Origin: Ornithinibacillus gellani
GTDB taxonomy: Bacteria; Bacillota; Bacilli; Bacillales; Amphibacillaceae
Direction: 5' to 3'
Assembly: GCF_003730295.1 (NCBI RefSeq)
Contig: NZ_QTSZ01000021.1
Coordinates: 1 to 49,333, forward strand
DNA length: 49,333 nucleotides
The notes under the pieces are model-generated. The model had not been told where the DNA came from. It searched no databases and saw only the letters and a list, made by a program, of their open reading frames with translations. Every line of letters starts with the position of its first letter. Positions within the stretch are counted from its first letter, which is position 1. Both the position numbers and the translations under genes were made by a program. Shown here one piece after another: positions 38,658 to 49,333 of the stretch.

Positions 38658-38687
38658 ATTATAACAAGATATGTTTTTTGTTGTCAA
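38658..38687 (-). promoter_or_regulatory. veg promoter, distal
   Basis: Minus-strand TTGACA (38682-38687), 18-bp spacer, TATAAT (38658-38663): both hexamers are perfect consensus. Confidence 0.85.
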
Positions 38688-38800
38688 CAACTAAATTTCC
38701 GTTTTGTTATTATTATGTTAAATTGTTAATAAATTATGTAGATTATCACGTATTTAGCGTATGCTTGCCTAAATTTAGATGAAAAAAGGGCACATGTCCA

Positions 38801-38838
38801 AACAAAAGCGCAAGCACCCTTTAGACAAATAACGTGCC
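38801..38838 (+). repeat. Copy of a dispersed intergenic element
   Basis: AACAAAAGCGCAAGCACCC at 38801-38819 matches 49033-49051 in 18 of 19 bases; similarity weakens after it (TAG and AACGT shared). A more decayed copy is near 8079. Together they suggest an interspersed repeat family. The rest of the veg-yabG gap (38690-38965) shows no gene. Confidence 0.6.
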
Positions 38839-38965
38839 ATCATGACCTGCATTTATGCAAATTATCCCTCCTAGGGCAATGCTTTTATGACGATTTTTTA
38901 AGAAAGGATGGATATTTATTTGGACGGGCATAAACATAATAATTGCTTTTCACACATCAACTCAC

Positions 38966-39865
38966 TCAGACGGATTCCAAGCCTTCCTCGTCGTTTTCCT
39001 CCTGCTCATCCTCCTCTTCCAAATAAGGCATCCCTGTGCGGAGCAAACCTCTCGTTTCAATACCGCCTAATCCTTTTTCACCAGTCATCGTATTACGTAG
39101 CGCATCCCATACATTCAATTTTTCCATAAAAGGTGTATATGCAATTTTCGCAGCAATAAACACAGGATCCAGCGCATGAATGTTAACCCGTGACGGAGAA
39201 CTGGCAAAATTTGCCCCAGCACGAATAAGTGATTCAAAATGAGACTGACAGGCACCCGCAAAAATGATTAATTGATCCAAATGTGGTACGACACGCCTCG
39301 CTTCACGCACCGTCTCCACAAAATATTTTGAATGGCGATAAGCACGCAAATCCTGCTTCGAACCTTTATGCTTTGAATACGAGTCATGCCCCGTTATAAC
39401 AATGATCTCTGGCTGTATTCGTTCCAAAAGTTCCGTTATTTGAAATGGCATCTCCTTTTCATGTACATGTACACCATGCACTTGAAGCCCCATTCGCTGG
39501 TATAATTCAATGCATTTTTTTAAATAAACCGCATCACCATCCATATGGAGAACACGTGCGGGCAATTGAAAGTAAGCAGCATATTGATAGCCATCTGTTG
39601 ACTGATGCTCTCGTTTATCCTTCATGAACTGATAATCCTGACGAAACAAGCGATACGAGAAGTCTTCCTTTTCCTTACCCGTCCTTCTCCTTTTTTCTAA
39701 ATCTCTCTGCTCGACCCGACTTAAATCACTAATAGGTGCATCAGCAACCAATCTATAATCCTCACCATGTAGAATGGCATGATCCTGCTTCACGGATGCA
39801 ACCCGAAACAACATATCATGCCGATACGAATGCCTTGTCACCAATTCACCGGTTCTAAAACTCAT
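38966..39865 (-). CDS. yabG: Sporulation-specific protease YabG
   Basis: Cysteine protease that processes spore coat and germination proteins such as SafA and SpoIVA in B. subtilis. The 299-aa peptidase U57 protein has the conserved GHDSYSK histidine region near residue 165 and the cysteine in FAGACQSHFES near residue 207; the C terminus is a glutamate-rich tail. AGGTG lies 6 nt before the ATG. A sigma-K promoter lies about 50 bp upstream, matching its known late mother-cell expression. Confidence 0.96.
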   Translation of the reverse strand: MSFRTGELVTRHSYRHDMLFRVASVKQDHAILHGEDYRLVADAPISDLSRVEQRDLEKRRRTGKEKEDFSYRLFRQDYQFMKDKREHQSTDGYQYAAYFQLPARVLHMDGDAVYLKKCIELYQRMGLQVHGVHVHEKEMPFQITELLERIQPEIIVITGHDSYSKHKGSKQDLRAYRHSKYFVETVREARRVVPHLDQLIIFAGACQSHFESLIRAGANFASSPSRVNIHALDPVFIAAKIAYTPFMEKLNVWDALRNTMTGEKGLGGIETRGLLRTGMPYLEEEDEQEENDEEGLESV

Positions 39866-39915
39866 ATATTCACCTCACAGCGCTAACAATCCATAAGCAT
39901 TTACTTCTTCTTATC

Positions 39916-39944
39916 TATCCTATGTAGCCCTTTACCCAAAGGTG
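39916..39944 (-). promoter_or_regulatory. Sigma-K promoter of yabG
   Basis: Minus-strand CACC (39941-39944), 16-bp spacer, CATAGGATA (39916-39924). It matches sigma-K (MACM / CATANNNTA) at all defined positions, with the proper spacing relative to yabG. Confidence 0.85.
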
Positions 39945-39984
39945 CCTATGCATGAATGGAATGTATCTCACCATAAGTAAAGCC

Positions 39985-40140
39985 TTATTAGACGTCATTT
40001 CGCGTTTTTCGCGAAATCACATACTTTAAAACGCTCTTAACTTACGCCATTTCAGAAAATACATGATTTCGAGTAACTTAACAGCCGTTTAACTTACGCC
40101 ATTTTAGTTTTTTTGCGAAATGACATACTTTAATACGAAA
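39985..40140. repeat. Three diverged 52-bp tandem repeats
   Basis: Units begin near 39985, 40037 and 40089. The second and third share TTAACTTACGCCATTT; the first and third share GCGAAATnACATACTTTAA and the core CATTT-TTTTT-GCGAAAT. The first contains a perfect CATTTCGCG / CGCGAAAT(c) inverted repeat. The remainder of the yabG-rsmA gap (40180-40325) shows no gene. Confidence 0.75.
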
Positions 40141-40144
40141 AAAA

Positions 40145-40177
40145 CAGATTGGAGTTCAAATGATCGAATCCAACCTG
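40145..40177 (-). terminator. Terminator downstream of rsmA
   Basis: CAGATTGGA (40145-40153) pairs with TCCAACCTG (40169-40177), with one G-T pair, and TTTTTTT on the minus strand. It lies about 150 bp past the rsmA stop, next to the 52-bp repeats. Confidence 0.8.
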
Positions 40178-40325
40178 TTTTTCTATATCTTTTTATATTA
40201 ATTCGGGATTATATTAGATGACCGTACTAATTCGCACACGTACATGAATTAACCTGTGCGTGGGTAGCACATACACACTACCCGCAAAAGATTCACATGG
40301 CACCTATTTAACGCAGCAATATGCG

Positions 40326-41772
<1,447 letters not shown>

Positions 41773-41891
41773 CAAAAATTCCTCTTTTCCAAAGCGGGGG
41801 ATTCCGCATCTAACATCTACTTTTACTGGAACAATAAATAATGCTCCTACCATCATAGCATGGCAGGAGCAGTAAATTCTATTTGCATGAA

Positions 41892-43154
41892 TTAATTTAA
41901 AATACGTATTTTAACCTTACGAACACCCCAGCGATATGCATCCGCCTTCGTAGGTACATGAACATCAATACGATGTCCAACAATGTTACCACCAGTATCC
42001 CCAGCAATTGCTTCTCCATAGCCTTCTACCCAAACCTTCGTACCTAGTGGGATAATGCTTGGATCAACCGCAATCACCTTTGCATTCGGATTTGCTTTTA
42101 AATTAATACCGATACGTGTAACACCTGAACATCCGCTACAGGTTGCAGTAAATGCACTTGCTGTAACATAAAATTCTTTACCGGAAGGCTTTTCTGCTGC
42201 TGGTTTCTTCTTAGCAGGGGCCTTCGTTTCTTGTTTTGGTTTTTCTTGCTTCGGTGTTTTCTTAGCAACTTGAACAAGATCCTGCTGTGGTTCTTTTGTT
42301 CCTAAAGCAATCACACGATTTTGGCCTTCTTCAACCGTTTTTGTTTCAATTAGCTTGCGATCAACTTCTTTGCCATTTTCTTTGATGATTTCAAAGACTT
42401 TAATCACAGAGCCCTCTTTACCTTCTTGCACCACACGTGTTTTACCTTTTTCCAGTGAGCTGTCCTCTTGGCGCTCCTCTTGGAATGCAACAGCTTCCGT
42501 CACTTCTTTTTTGCTTTTGGTGACGCGAATGATGGAAATCTTATCGTCTGCCTGTACGGTATCATCCAATTTAACATTTAATTTATCATTGCTTTTTTTA
42601 TTATATTTGATATTGGCTGATGCCAGTAAATCGGCAACGGTTCCACCTGTTGTCCAAACCTTCTTCTTCTTTCCGCCATCGTTCACAGTTACCTGGAAAG
42701 CTTGCGCAACCTCAAGCTTCAATCCGTCTTCAATTGCGTCATCTGCAGTATGTGAAACATCGTCATGCTTTGTGAAAGAAAGATTATTCTCTGCAAAAAA
42801 TTCTCCTACCGTGTCCACAGTCGTATAATACGCCGTTTCTGTTCCATCGACATCAACCATCACTTGTTTTGCGGTTATGTATGTTACTTCCATTCCCGTT
42901 TCAACTTGTGCGTCCGTTGCATGTGATAGTGCATCATGTTCTCCAACAGTAATTCCCACTTCGTCAAGCAGATCTCCTACTGTATTTGCATGTGTTCTTA
43001 CGCTGAGTTCTTCTCCATTGTCTACTACTGCCACCTCGGCTTTCGTTGCTTCAAAGATGACAAAACTTGAAAAAGCAATCAGTGCCATCACACCAATACT
43101 AGAAATAACCAGCTTCATTTTTGAGGCCGGCAATAGCTTTGAAATAATTCGCAT
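41892..43154 (-). CDS. yabE: YabE, cell-wall-associated 3D-domain protein (RpfB-like)
   Basis: Probable secreted or anchored murein hydrolase. The 420 aa consist of an N-terminal hydrophobic segment (about 13-35), three DUF348 repeats (about 40-80, 95-135, 150-190), a G5 domain (about 210-290), a Lys/Pro-rich linker (about 300-330) and a C-terminal 3D domain with FTATCSGCSG, VDPSIIPLGTKVWVEGYG and GDTGGNIVGHRIDV. AAGGAGG lies 7 nt before the ATG. A perfect WalR-type box lies upstream, implying wall-stress control. Confidence 0.95.
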   Translation of the reverse strand: MRIISKLLPASKMKLVISSIGVMALIAFSSFVIFEATKAEVAVVDNGEELSVRTHANTVGDLLDEVGITVGEHDALSHATDAQVETGMEVTYITAKQVMVDVDGTETAYYTTVDTVGEFFAENNLSFTKHDDVSHTADDAIEDGLKLEVAQAFQVTVNDGGKKKKVWTTGGTVADLLASANIKYNKKSNDKLNVKLDDTVQADDKISIIRVTKSKKEVTEAVAFQEERQEDSSLEKGKTRVVQEGKEGSVIKVFEIIKENGKEVDRKLIETKTVEEGQNRVIALGTKEPQQDLVQVAKKTPKQEKPKQETKAPAKKKPAAEKPSGKEFYVTASAFTATCSGCSGVTRIGINLKANPNAKVIAVDPSIIPLGTKVWVEGYGEAIAGDTGGNIVGHRIDVHVPTKADAYRWGVRKVKIRILN

Positions 43155-43179
43155 GCATATGCCTCCTTAATCGAACTCG

Positions 43180-43246
43180 ATTATATAAACACTAATATGG
43201 AAAGTAAAGCCAATTACGATTACGGTTGTTTTACAATTTTATTACA
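43180..43246 (-). promoter_or_regulatory. yabE promoter and WalR-type box
   Basis: Minus-strand TTTACT (43203-43208), 17 bp, TATAAT (43180-43185). Upstream, TGTAAT-AAAAT-TGTAAA (minus strand, 43230-43246) matches the WalR (YycF) consensus TGTWAH-N5-TGTWAH at every position, centred about 65 bp before the likely start. A dyad (43241-43258) and two more GTAAT half-sites adjoin it. Confidence 0.7.
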
Positions 43247-43259
43247 AAATATTGTAATA

Positions 43260-43545
43260 TTCTGTCTATTAAAAAGATAAAAACACCGGAACCCGCTCTA
43301 TGATACTCTTTACAGCACATGAAAAATATTAAAAAAGATGATTTTTGTTGTAATATTGAGGTTGAAAAAAGTTACAAAAACGAATGAATTTTTACGAGAA
43401 ATATTGAAAATGACATAAATATGACAGCTTGTCTCTTGAACTATAAGCTCAAAAAACGTCTGAAAATCGACTAAAAAAGGATGTTCAGGAAGGAAATGTA
43501 ATAGTGAATCACCACAACATTTGTCACCTGTCATATCCTTACATA
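43260..43545. other. yabE-tatD intergenic region
   Basis: AT-rich, about 285 bp, between the WalR-type box and the tatD terminator. A minus-strand frame of 86 codons is open here, but its phenylalanine/isoleucine-rich product and the lack of a ribosome site argue against a gene. No other feature seen. Confidence 0.5.
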
Positions 43546-43587
43546 AAAAAACGCAGGTCATCATCCACATCTTGGATCATAACCTGC
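43546..43587 (-). terminator. Terminator after tatD
   Basis: GCAGGTCATCATCC (43553-43566) pairs with GGATCATAACCTGC (43574-43587), with two non-Watson-Crick pairs, and seven T follow on the minus strand. Confidence 0.9.
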
Positions 43588-43601
43588 ATGCAAAAATGTA
43601 T

Positions 43602-44369
43602 TTAATTAATGCCGAAAAAGGTCAGTGCATTTTTGGTAGTGGCACCACTTAATTCATCAACAGATAAACCACGCAGCTCGGCAATCTTTTCCGCTACCAG
43701 CTTCACATAAGCAGGTTCATTCCGTTTGCCACGGTTCGGATGCGGTGCCAAGTATGGGGCATCTGTTTCAATAAGTAATCTGTCCAATGGCACTTGAACT
43801 GCAACTTCTTTAGGTAAGGGTGCATTTTTAAATGTGACAGGACCCCCTAGTGAAATATAAAAGTTCATATCCAAGCATGCTTGTACATAATCAACGGAAT
43901 CATTGTAGCAATGCATGATACCGCCGATTTCTTTTGCATTTTCCTCCTGTAAAATCTCTATAATATCTTCTGTCGCCTCCCGATTATGGATAATAATCGG
44001 CAATTTTATTTTTTTGGCCAAAGCGATTTGCTTACGGAAAACGTCCTTTTGAATATCCTTTGGTGATTTGTCCCAATGATAATCCAAACCCATTTCCCCA
44101 AGTGCCACAACTTTCGGATGTGCTGCTTGCTTTTCCAGCCAGTCAAGATCTTCGTCTGTCATATCTATTGCATCAACTGGATGCCAGCCAACCGCCGCAT
44201 AAATGGTATCATACGCTTCAGCAATTTCCAGAGCACGTGGTATCGTTTCGCGGTCAAATCCAACAACGACCATATAACGGACTCCTGCTTCAAATGCACG
44301 TTCTATCGTTGCTTCCATATCATCTTCAAATTGGTATGCGTTCAAATGGACATGTGTATCAAATAACAT
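43602..44369 (-). CDS. tatD: TatD-family metal-dependent deoxyribonuclease
   Basis: TIM-barrel hydrolase with DNase activity in its family. The 255 aa show the metal ligands in DTHVHLNAYQF (residues 4-14), the glutamate in GEMGLDYHW near residue 91, histidines in IIHNREA (near 128) and IMHCYNDS (near 153), and the ETDAPYLAPHPNRGKRNEP signature near residue 203. AAAGGAAG lies 6 nt before the ATG. It is downstream of metS. Confidence 0.96.
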   Translation of the reverse strand: MLFDTHVHLNAYQFEDDMEATIERAFEAGVRYMVVVGFDRETIPRALEIAEAYDTIYAAVGWHPVDAIDMTDEDLDWLEKQAAHPKVVALGEMGLDYHWDKSPKDIQKDVFRKQIALAKKIKLPIIIHNREATEDIIEILQEENAKEIGGIMHCYNDSVDYVQACLDMNFYISLGGPVTFKNAPLPKEVAVQVPLDRLLIETDAPYLAPHPNRGKRNEPAYVKLVAEKIAELRGLSVDELSGATTKNALTFFGIN

Positions 44370-44426
44370 GCTGCACTTCCTTTCATCTTACATTCTGAAC
44401 ATTCCCGGTTCCTGATAAACAATAGT

Positions 44427-44460
44427 AAAAACCGGCCTCCATACATAGCCTGGAAGCCGG
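44427..44460 (-). terminator. Terminator after metS
   Basis: CCGGCCTCCA (44432-44441) pairs with TGGAAGCCGG (44451-44460), with one mismatch, then TTTTT on the minus strand. Confidence 0.9.
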
Positions 44461-44474
44461 ATAATAATCTTTGC

Positions 44475-46448
<1,974 letters not shown>

Positions 46449-46622
46449 TCAAGTGCTTCATTATTCCATTGTAGCGATTTTGCAAATGAATTTCCAACAT
46501 GACATCATATGACTTACATTTCCACGATATGGCCAATCAACTACAGTGTTTTCCTGATTGATTTATGATAAAAAGCAAGTCTGACAAATTTTCAAAATCA
46601 TTTCTATTTTGATAATAAAATG

Positions 46623-46651
46623 TTGACATTATCAACAATTATTGGTAATAT
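46623..46651 (+). promoter_or_regulatory. abrB sigma-A promoter
   Basis: TTGACA (46623-46628), 17-bp spacer, TAATAT (46646-46651). The predicted start is near 46658, 58 nt before the abrB start codon. Confidence 0.8.
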
Positions 46652-46664
46652 ACCGTATAGAGTA

Positions 46665-46681
46665 TGTCGAAATTTGACGAA
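46665..46681 (+). promoter_or_regulatory. Spo0A boxes downstream of the abrB promoter
   Basis: TGTCGAA (46665-46671) is a perfect 0A core, and TTTGACGAA (46673-46681) is the inverted form with one mismatch. They lie just after the predicted transcription start, as in B. subtilis, where Spo0A~P represses abrB from such sites. Confidence 0.82.
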
Positions 46682-46715
46682 TAACATTTTTTTATCTTGA
46701 GGGGGAAATTTTAAT

Positions 46716-46994
46716 ATGAAATCGACAGGCATTGTACGTAAGGTCGATGAACTAGGACGTGTCGTTATTCCAATCGAACTTAGAAGAACACTTGACATTA
46801 ACATCAAAGATCCGCTGGAAATATATGTGGATAATGATAAAATTGTTCTAAAGAAATATAAAGCAAACATGTCCTGCTTTATCACAGGTGAATCCTCGGA
46901 TGATAACATCGCATTTGCAGACGGAAAATTGGTTTTAAGTCCTGAGGGCGCCAAAGCATTAATTGACGAGATTCAGTCACGCTTTGATAAATAA
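46716..46994 (+). CDS. abrB: Transition-state regulator AbrB
   Basis: Repressor of stationary-phase genes, switched off by Spo0A~P. The 92 aa comprise the N-terminal DNA-binding swapped-hairpin barrel (1-53, GIVRKVDELGRVVIPIELRR) and a C-terminal multimerisation domain (55-92). GAGGGGG lies about 10 nt upstream. It is the only plus-strand regulator in the block, divergent from metS and convergent with rsmI. Its targets in B. subtilis include spoVG, which is also in this window. Confidence 0.98.
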   Translation: MKSTGIVRKVDELGRVVIPIELRRTLDINIKDPLEIYVDNDKIVLKKYKANMSCFITGESSDDNIAFADGKLVLSPEGAKALIDEIQSRFDK

Positions 46995-47044
46995 AGAAAT
47001 AACCAAGCACACCCCTGGACACTAAAAAGCATATACGAGAAAGC

Positions 47045-47089
47045 AAAAGGCAGATCTTCCTCCATGAATTTTAGGAAGTCTGCCTTTTT
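47045..47089. terminator. Bidirectional terminator between abrB and rsmI
   Basis: AAAAGGCAGAtCTTCCT (47045-47061) pairs with AGGAAGTCTGCCTTTTT (47073-47089). A and T runs on both sides let it serve converging abrB and rsmI transcripts. Confidence 0.93.
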
Positions 47090-47968
47090 CTATTCTTTAT
47101 CTATGTGATAAGCCTGATATACATCGCGCTTTGGTAATGCACGATCCTTTGCTGCTAGGCGAATTGCTTCCTTACTACTTATATTTTCAGTCTGCATATA
47201 ATGCTCTACATGGCCTTTCAGGGAAAATGTCTCCCACCACTTTTCATCGGACGCCAGCTCTGTTTCCTGGCTACCTTCTACTACAATGCATAGTTCACCA
47301 CGCCATTCTTGATCGGCTGCCCAAGTACAAATTTCTTCCATCTCACCACGAATATATTCCTCAAAGCGCTTCGTTAACTCCCGCGCGATAGCAATTTTCC
47401 GATTTCCCAGCACCTCATTTATGGTCTGTAAGGTTTCGCGTATGCGATGTGGTGATTCATAAAACAATAAAGTAGCCTTCGCCTGTCGAAGCCGCTCCAA
47501 CGCTTCGACACGGCTTTTTTTCTTTCTTGGTAAAAATCCGTAAAATAAAAATTCATCTGTCGCAAGCCCAGAACCGACCAATGCACATAATGCTGCATTG
47601 GCACCCGGTAATACCACAACTGGATAATCAACTTCAATTGCCGCCTGAACAAGCTCGTAGCCGGGATCAGAAATAGCGGGCATACCTGCATCACTGACAA
47701 TAGCCACCGATTCCCCATTTGCTAAGCGGGCTAGAAGCTGTTCCTCACGGCTTAATTTATTATGCTCATGATAGCTAATCAGTGGAACAGAAATTTCAAA
47801 ATGCAGCAATAGCTTTTTCGTATTCCGAGTATCCTCCGCAGCAATGACCGCTACAGATTCCAAGATTTTTAAGGCACGGTAAGTAATGTCCTCCAAATTT
47901 CCAATAGGAGTTGGAACGACATACAATGTCCCTGTTTCTGAAGAAGAAAAGCTTTTTTGGATCTTCAT
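47090..47968 (-). CDS. rsmI: 16S rRNA 2'-O-ribose C1402 methyltransferase
   Basis: Modifies C1402 in the 30S decoding centre (YabC in B. subtilis). The 292-aa tetrapyrrole-methylase-fold protein shows LYVVPTPIGNLEDIT near residue 15, AEDTRNTKKLL near residue 44, SDAGMPAISDPG near residue 92 and FYESPHR near residue 170. The ATG overlaps the yazA stop by 4 nt; the nearest AAGGA is about 12 nt away, so coupling probably drives translation. Confidence 0.96.
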   Translation of the reverse strand: MKIQKSFSSSETGTLYVVPTPIGNLEDITYRALKILESVAVIAAEDTRNTKKLLLHFEISVPLISYHEHNKLSREEQLLARLANGESVAIVSDAGMPAISDPGYELVQAAIEVDYPVVVLPGANAALCALVGSGLATDEFLFYGFLPRKKKSRVEALERLRQAKATLLFYESPHRIRETLQTINEVLGNRKIAIARELTKRFEEYIRGEMEEICTWAADQEWRGELCIVVEGSQETELASDEKWWETFSLKGHVEHYMQTENISSKEAIRLAAKDRALPKRDVYQAYHIDKE

Positions 47969-48243
47969 TCTGCTGCACCATCCTTCTGTAATTCCCCTTG
48001 AATGAGTAATAGCTTCTGCTGCTTTGACAGCTGCTTAATTTCATATTCCCGTTGCATCGCTTCTTCCTTGGTTTCATAATACTCCGTATGAACAATTTGC
48101 AGCGGACCTCGTCCACGTGTATACTTAGCACCTTTTCCTGATTCATGCATTTTCATACGATGGGACAAATCATTTGTATAGCCCGTATATAATGTACCGT
48201 CCTTGCAACGCAGCATATAAACAGTATGAATTGCTTTAACCAT
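47965..48243 (-). CDS. yazA: GIY-YIG domain protein YazA
   Basis: A 92-aa UPF0213/GIY-YIG protein: [25 protein letters not shown] holds the two-tyrosine motif, and [10 protein letters not shown] holds a conserved glutamate. Family members resemble the endonuclease domain of UvrC and SLX1; the biological role of YazA is unknown. GAGG lies 9 nt before ATG 48243. It overlaps yabB by 8 nt and rsmI by 4 nt, so the three form one operon. Confidence 0.93.
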   Translation of the reverse strand: MVKAIHTVYMLRCKDGTLYTGYTNDLSHRMKMHESGKGAKYTRGRGPLQIVHTEYYETKEEAMQREYEIKQLSKQQKLLLIQGELQKDGAAE

Positions 48244-48976
48244 AAATAATCGCCTCTGCTTCTGCTGTATAGCTGCCATTTTCCTCATAGATGTACAACG
48301 GCGGTAAAATCTTTAAATCTGATTTCCCATCCCTTACACCTTCCAACAGTAACATATTTGCCTCTCGCCCTTTTTTAGGATAAACAAGCTGCATCCTTTT
48401 CGGCTCCATGCGATACATACGAAATAAATTCATCATATCTACCAGTCTTCCCGGACGATGAACCATGGCAACCTTTCCACCTGGCCGAACATGCAGCTTA
48501 CAAGCCTTGACTACATCTTCAAGCGTACAATATACCTCATGACGAGCGATGGTTAAGTATTCATTTTGGTTGTGTTCCGTTGGTGCAGGCGTTGCAAAAT
48601 AGGGTGGATTACAAGTCACTACATCATACGTACTATGCCCCAGTTCCGCCTGCAGCTCCCGTAAATCCCCATGAATCATCGATAATCTATCATCCAATCC
48701 GTTCAATTGAACATTCCGTACCGCCATATCATAAATTCGCGACTGGATTTCAACACCAGTCATTGCCGCCTTTGTTTTTCTAGATAATAATAGTGGTACA
48801 ACACCATTTCCTGTACATAAATCTAGAATACGCCCACGTTGAATAGGCACCTGAACGAAATGTGCCAGCAAAACTGCATCCAAAGAGAACGAAAACGCGG
48901 TGGGACTTTGTATAATTTTCATGCTTTCATCCGCAAGCAAATAATCCAGTCGTTCATCATCCTTTAATTGCACCAT
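48236..48976 (-). CDS. yabB: SAM-dependent methyltransferase YabB (TrmN6-like)
   Basis: Probable N6-adenine tRNA methyltransferase. The 246-aa protein has the SAM motif [16 protein letters not shown] near residue 50 and the catalytic NPPYF near residue 123. AAGG lies 9 nt before ATG 48976; an upstream in-frame ATG has no family support. It is the first gene of the yabB-yazA-rsmI operon; next in B. subtilis would be yabA, which is not in the window. Confidence 0.95.
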   Translation of the reverse strand: MVQLKDDERLDYLLADESMKIIQSPTAFSFSLDAVLLAHFVQVPIQRGRILDLCTGNGVVPLLLSRKTKAAMTGVEIQSRIYDMAVRNVQLNGLDDRLSMIHGDLRELQAELGHSTYDVVTCNPPYFATPAPTEHNQNEYLTIARHEVYCTLEDVVKACKLHVRPGGKVAMVHRPGRLVDMMNLFRMYRMEPKRMQLVYPKKGREANMLLLEGVRDGKSDLKILPPLYIYEENGSYTAEAEAIIYG

Positions 48977-49032
48977 ACGCCAAACCCTTCCTTTTAACCA
49001 TGCGATATATCGCTTCTTTTTCCACATACCTT

Positions 49033-49130
49033 AACAAAAGCGCAAGCGCCCGTCTAGTAACGTACAAACTGCGCCCCGCCAAGCGGGGTGGTTCAGTGTT
49101 GTCGCGCAAAGCGACGGTTTTAGCTGAACT
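49033..49130 (+). repeat. Dispersed element with strong hairpins
   Basis: Starts with the shared 19-mer (49033-49051), followed by a perfect 6-bp hairpin CCCCGC/GCGGGG (49074-49088). A second, two-level hairpin follows: outer GTTCAG/CTGAAC (49091-49096, 49124-49129) and inner GTCGC/GCGAC (49101-49115). No open frame. The compact structure and the partial copies at 38801 and 8079 suggest a mobile or structured interspersed repeat. Confidence 0.6.
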
Positions 49131-49183
49131 TCCAATTTATCTGACGAGATAAAGGAAACTTGAAGCGTGTTAACGATTTGGAA

Positions 49184-49333
49184 TGTCAACACTAAACTGA
49201 ACAAATTTTCTAAGGTAGGGTAACTTGTTTATGATTAAATTTTGCTCAATTCTGTCTGATGTTTGTGTTTATATTCCATCGGCGTTAAATAATCCAACGA
49301 TCCATGAATTCGAATATTATTAAACCAATTCAC
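49184..49333 (-). mobile_element. 3' end of an IS3-family insertion sequence (partial)
   Basis: The minus strand encodes the last 32 residues of an IS3-type OrfB transposase, including WFNNIRIHGSLDYLTP, with a stop at 49235-49237. It continues beyond the window. The noncoding end probably reaches TGTCAACACTAAACTG at 49184, a plausible terminal inverted repeat; the exact boundary is inference, as the other end is not visible. Confidence 0.85.
49235..49333 (-). CDS. IS3-family transposase OrfB, C-terminal fragment
   Basis: Integrase-core transposase tail, 32 residues, truncated by the window edge. The NxRxHGSLxYLTPxEY pattern is the usual end of IS3/IS150-type OrfB. Whether the gene is intact cannot be judged here. 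Confidence 0.85.
   Translation of the reverse strand: MNWFNNIRIHGSLDYLTPMEYKHKHQTELSKI

Noticed and set aside
42355-42828. Plus-strand 157-codon frame antisense to yabE
   Set aside because: Shadow of the DUF348/G5 region. An antisense RNA like S25 of B. subtilis is possible, but no ECF-type promoter with correct spacing was found.
43310-43570. 86-codon minus-strand frame between tatD and yabE
   Set aside because: It begins inside the tatD terminator and has a biased Phe/Ile/Cys composition without a ribosome site.

Overview
The window is a chromosomal segment from a moderately low-GC, endospore-forming Firmicute of the Bacillaceae. Gene sequences and order suggest a relative of Bacillus of the Oceanobacillus/Virgibacillus kind, but the genus is not proven. 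Sporulation genes (spoIIE, spoVT, spoVG, yabG, yabP/yabQ, fin, sspF), strong GGAGG-type ribosome sites, frequent TTG/GTG starts and sigma-A/F/H/K/B promoter motifs all fit. Gene order is that of the origin-proximal abrB to lysS block of Bacillus subtilis, shown here in reverse, so nearly everything is on the minus strand.

Layout from left to right. Positions 1-160 hold the promoter and leader of an rRNA operon that leaves the window at the left edge. 488-5336: lysS, yazB, folK, folB, folP, cysK. 5359-12528: a membrane-anchored parvulin, hslO, coaX, ftsH, hpt, tilS. 12585-17062: yabT, yabS and spoIIE with their sporulation promoters. 17366-17534: a plus-strand tRNA-Met unit. 17603-18225: a 51-bp tandem array of about 12 units. 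18251-19495: an M20-family amidohydrolase not normally found here. 19777-24903: yabR, divIC, yabQ, yabP, rqcP, yabN/mazG, yabM. 25092-26069: a plus-strand proline dehydrogenase insertion. 26181-34975: spoVT, mfd, fin, pth, ctc, prs, glmU. 35184-39865: spoVG, purR, ispE, sspF, an SCP2-domain gene, veg, yabG. 40326-46430: rsmA, rnmV, yabE, tatD, metS. 46623-46994: abrB on the plus strand. 47090-48976: rsmI, yazA, yabB. The right edge has a structured repeat and the 3' end of an IS3-family transposase.

The block combines translation (lysS, metS, tilS, tRNA-Met, pth, rnmV, rsmA, rsmI, rqcP), folate, cysteine, CoA, nucleotide and isoprenoid supply (fol genes, cysK, coaX, hpt, prs, purR, ispE), envelope and division (glmU, divIC, yabM, yabE), quality control (hslO, ftsH, mfd, mazG) and the sporulation programme. 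Much regulation can be read directly: a Spo0A-type spoIIE promoter with a 21-bp spacer, Spo0A boxes just downstream of the abrB promoter, a sigma-H promoter for spoVG, sigma-F for yabS, sigma-K for yabG, a candidate sigma-B promoter for ctc, a WalR-type box before yabE, and tandem veg promoters.

Compared with B. subtilis the block lacks pabB-pabA-pabC before folP, dusB between yazB and lysS, and ridA/yabJ between purR and spoVG. It has gained the amidohydrolase, the proline dehydrogenase and the SCP2 gene. I see no defence system, prophage, CRISPR array or biosynthetic cluster. The most unusual content is the repeat DNA and the gained genes at otherwise syntenic joints.
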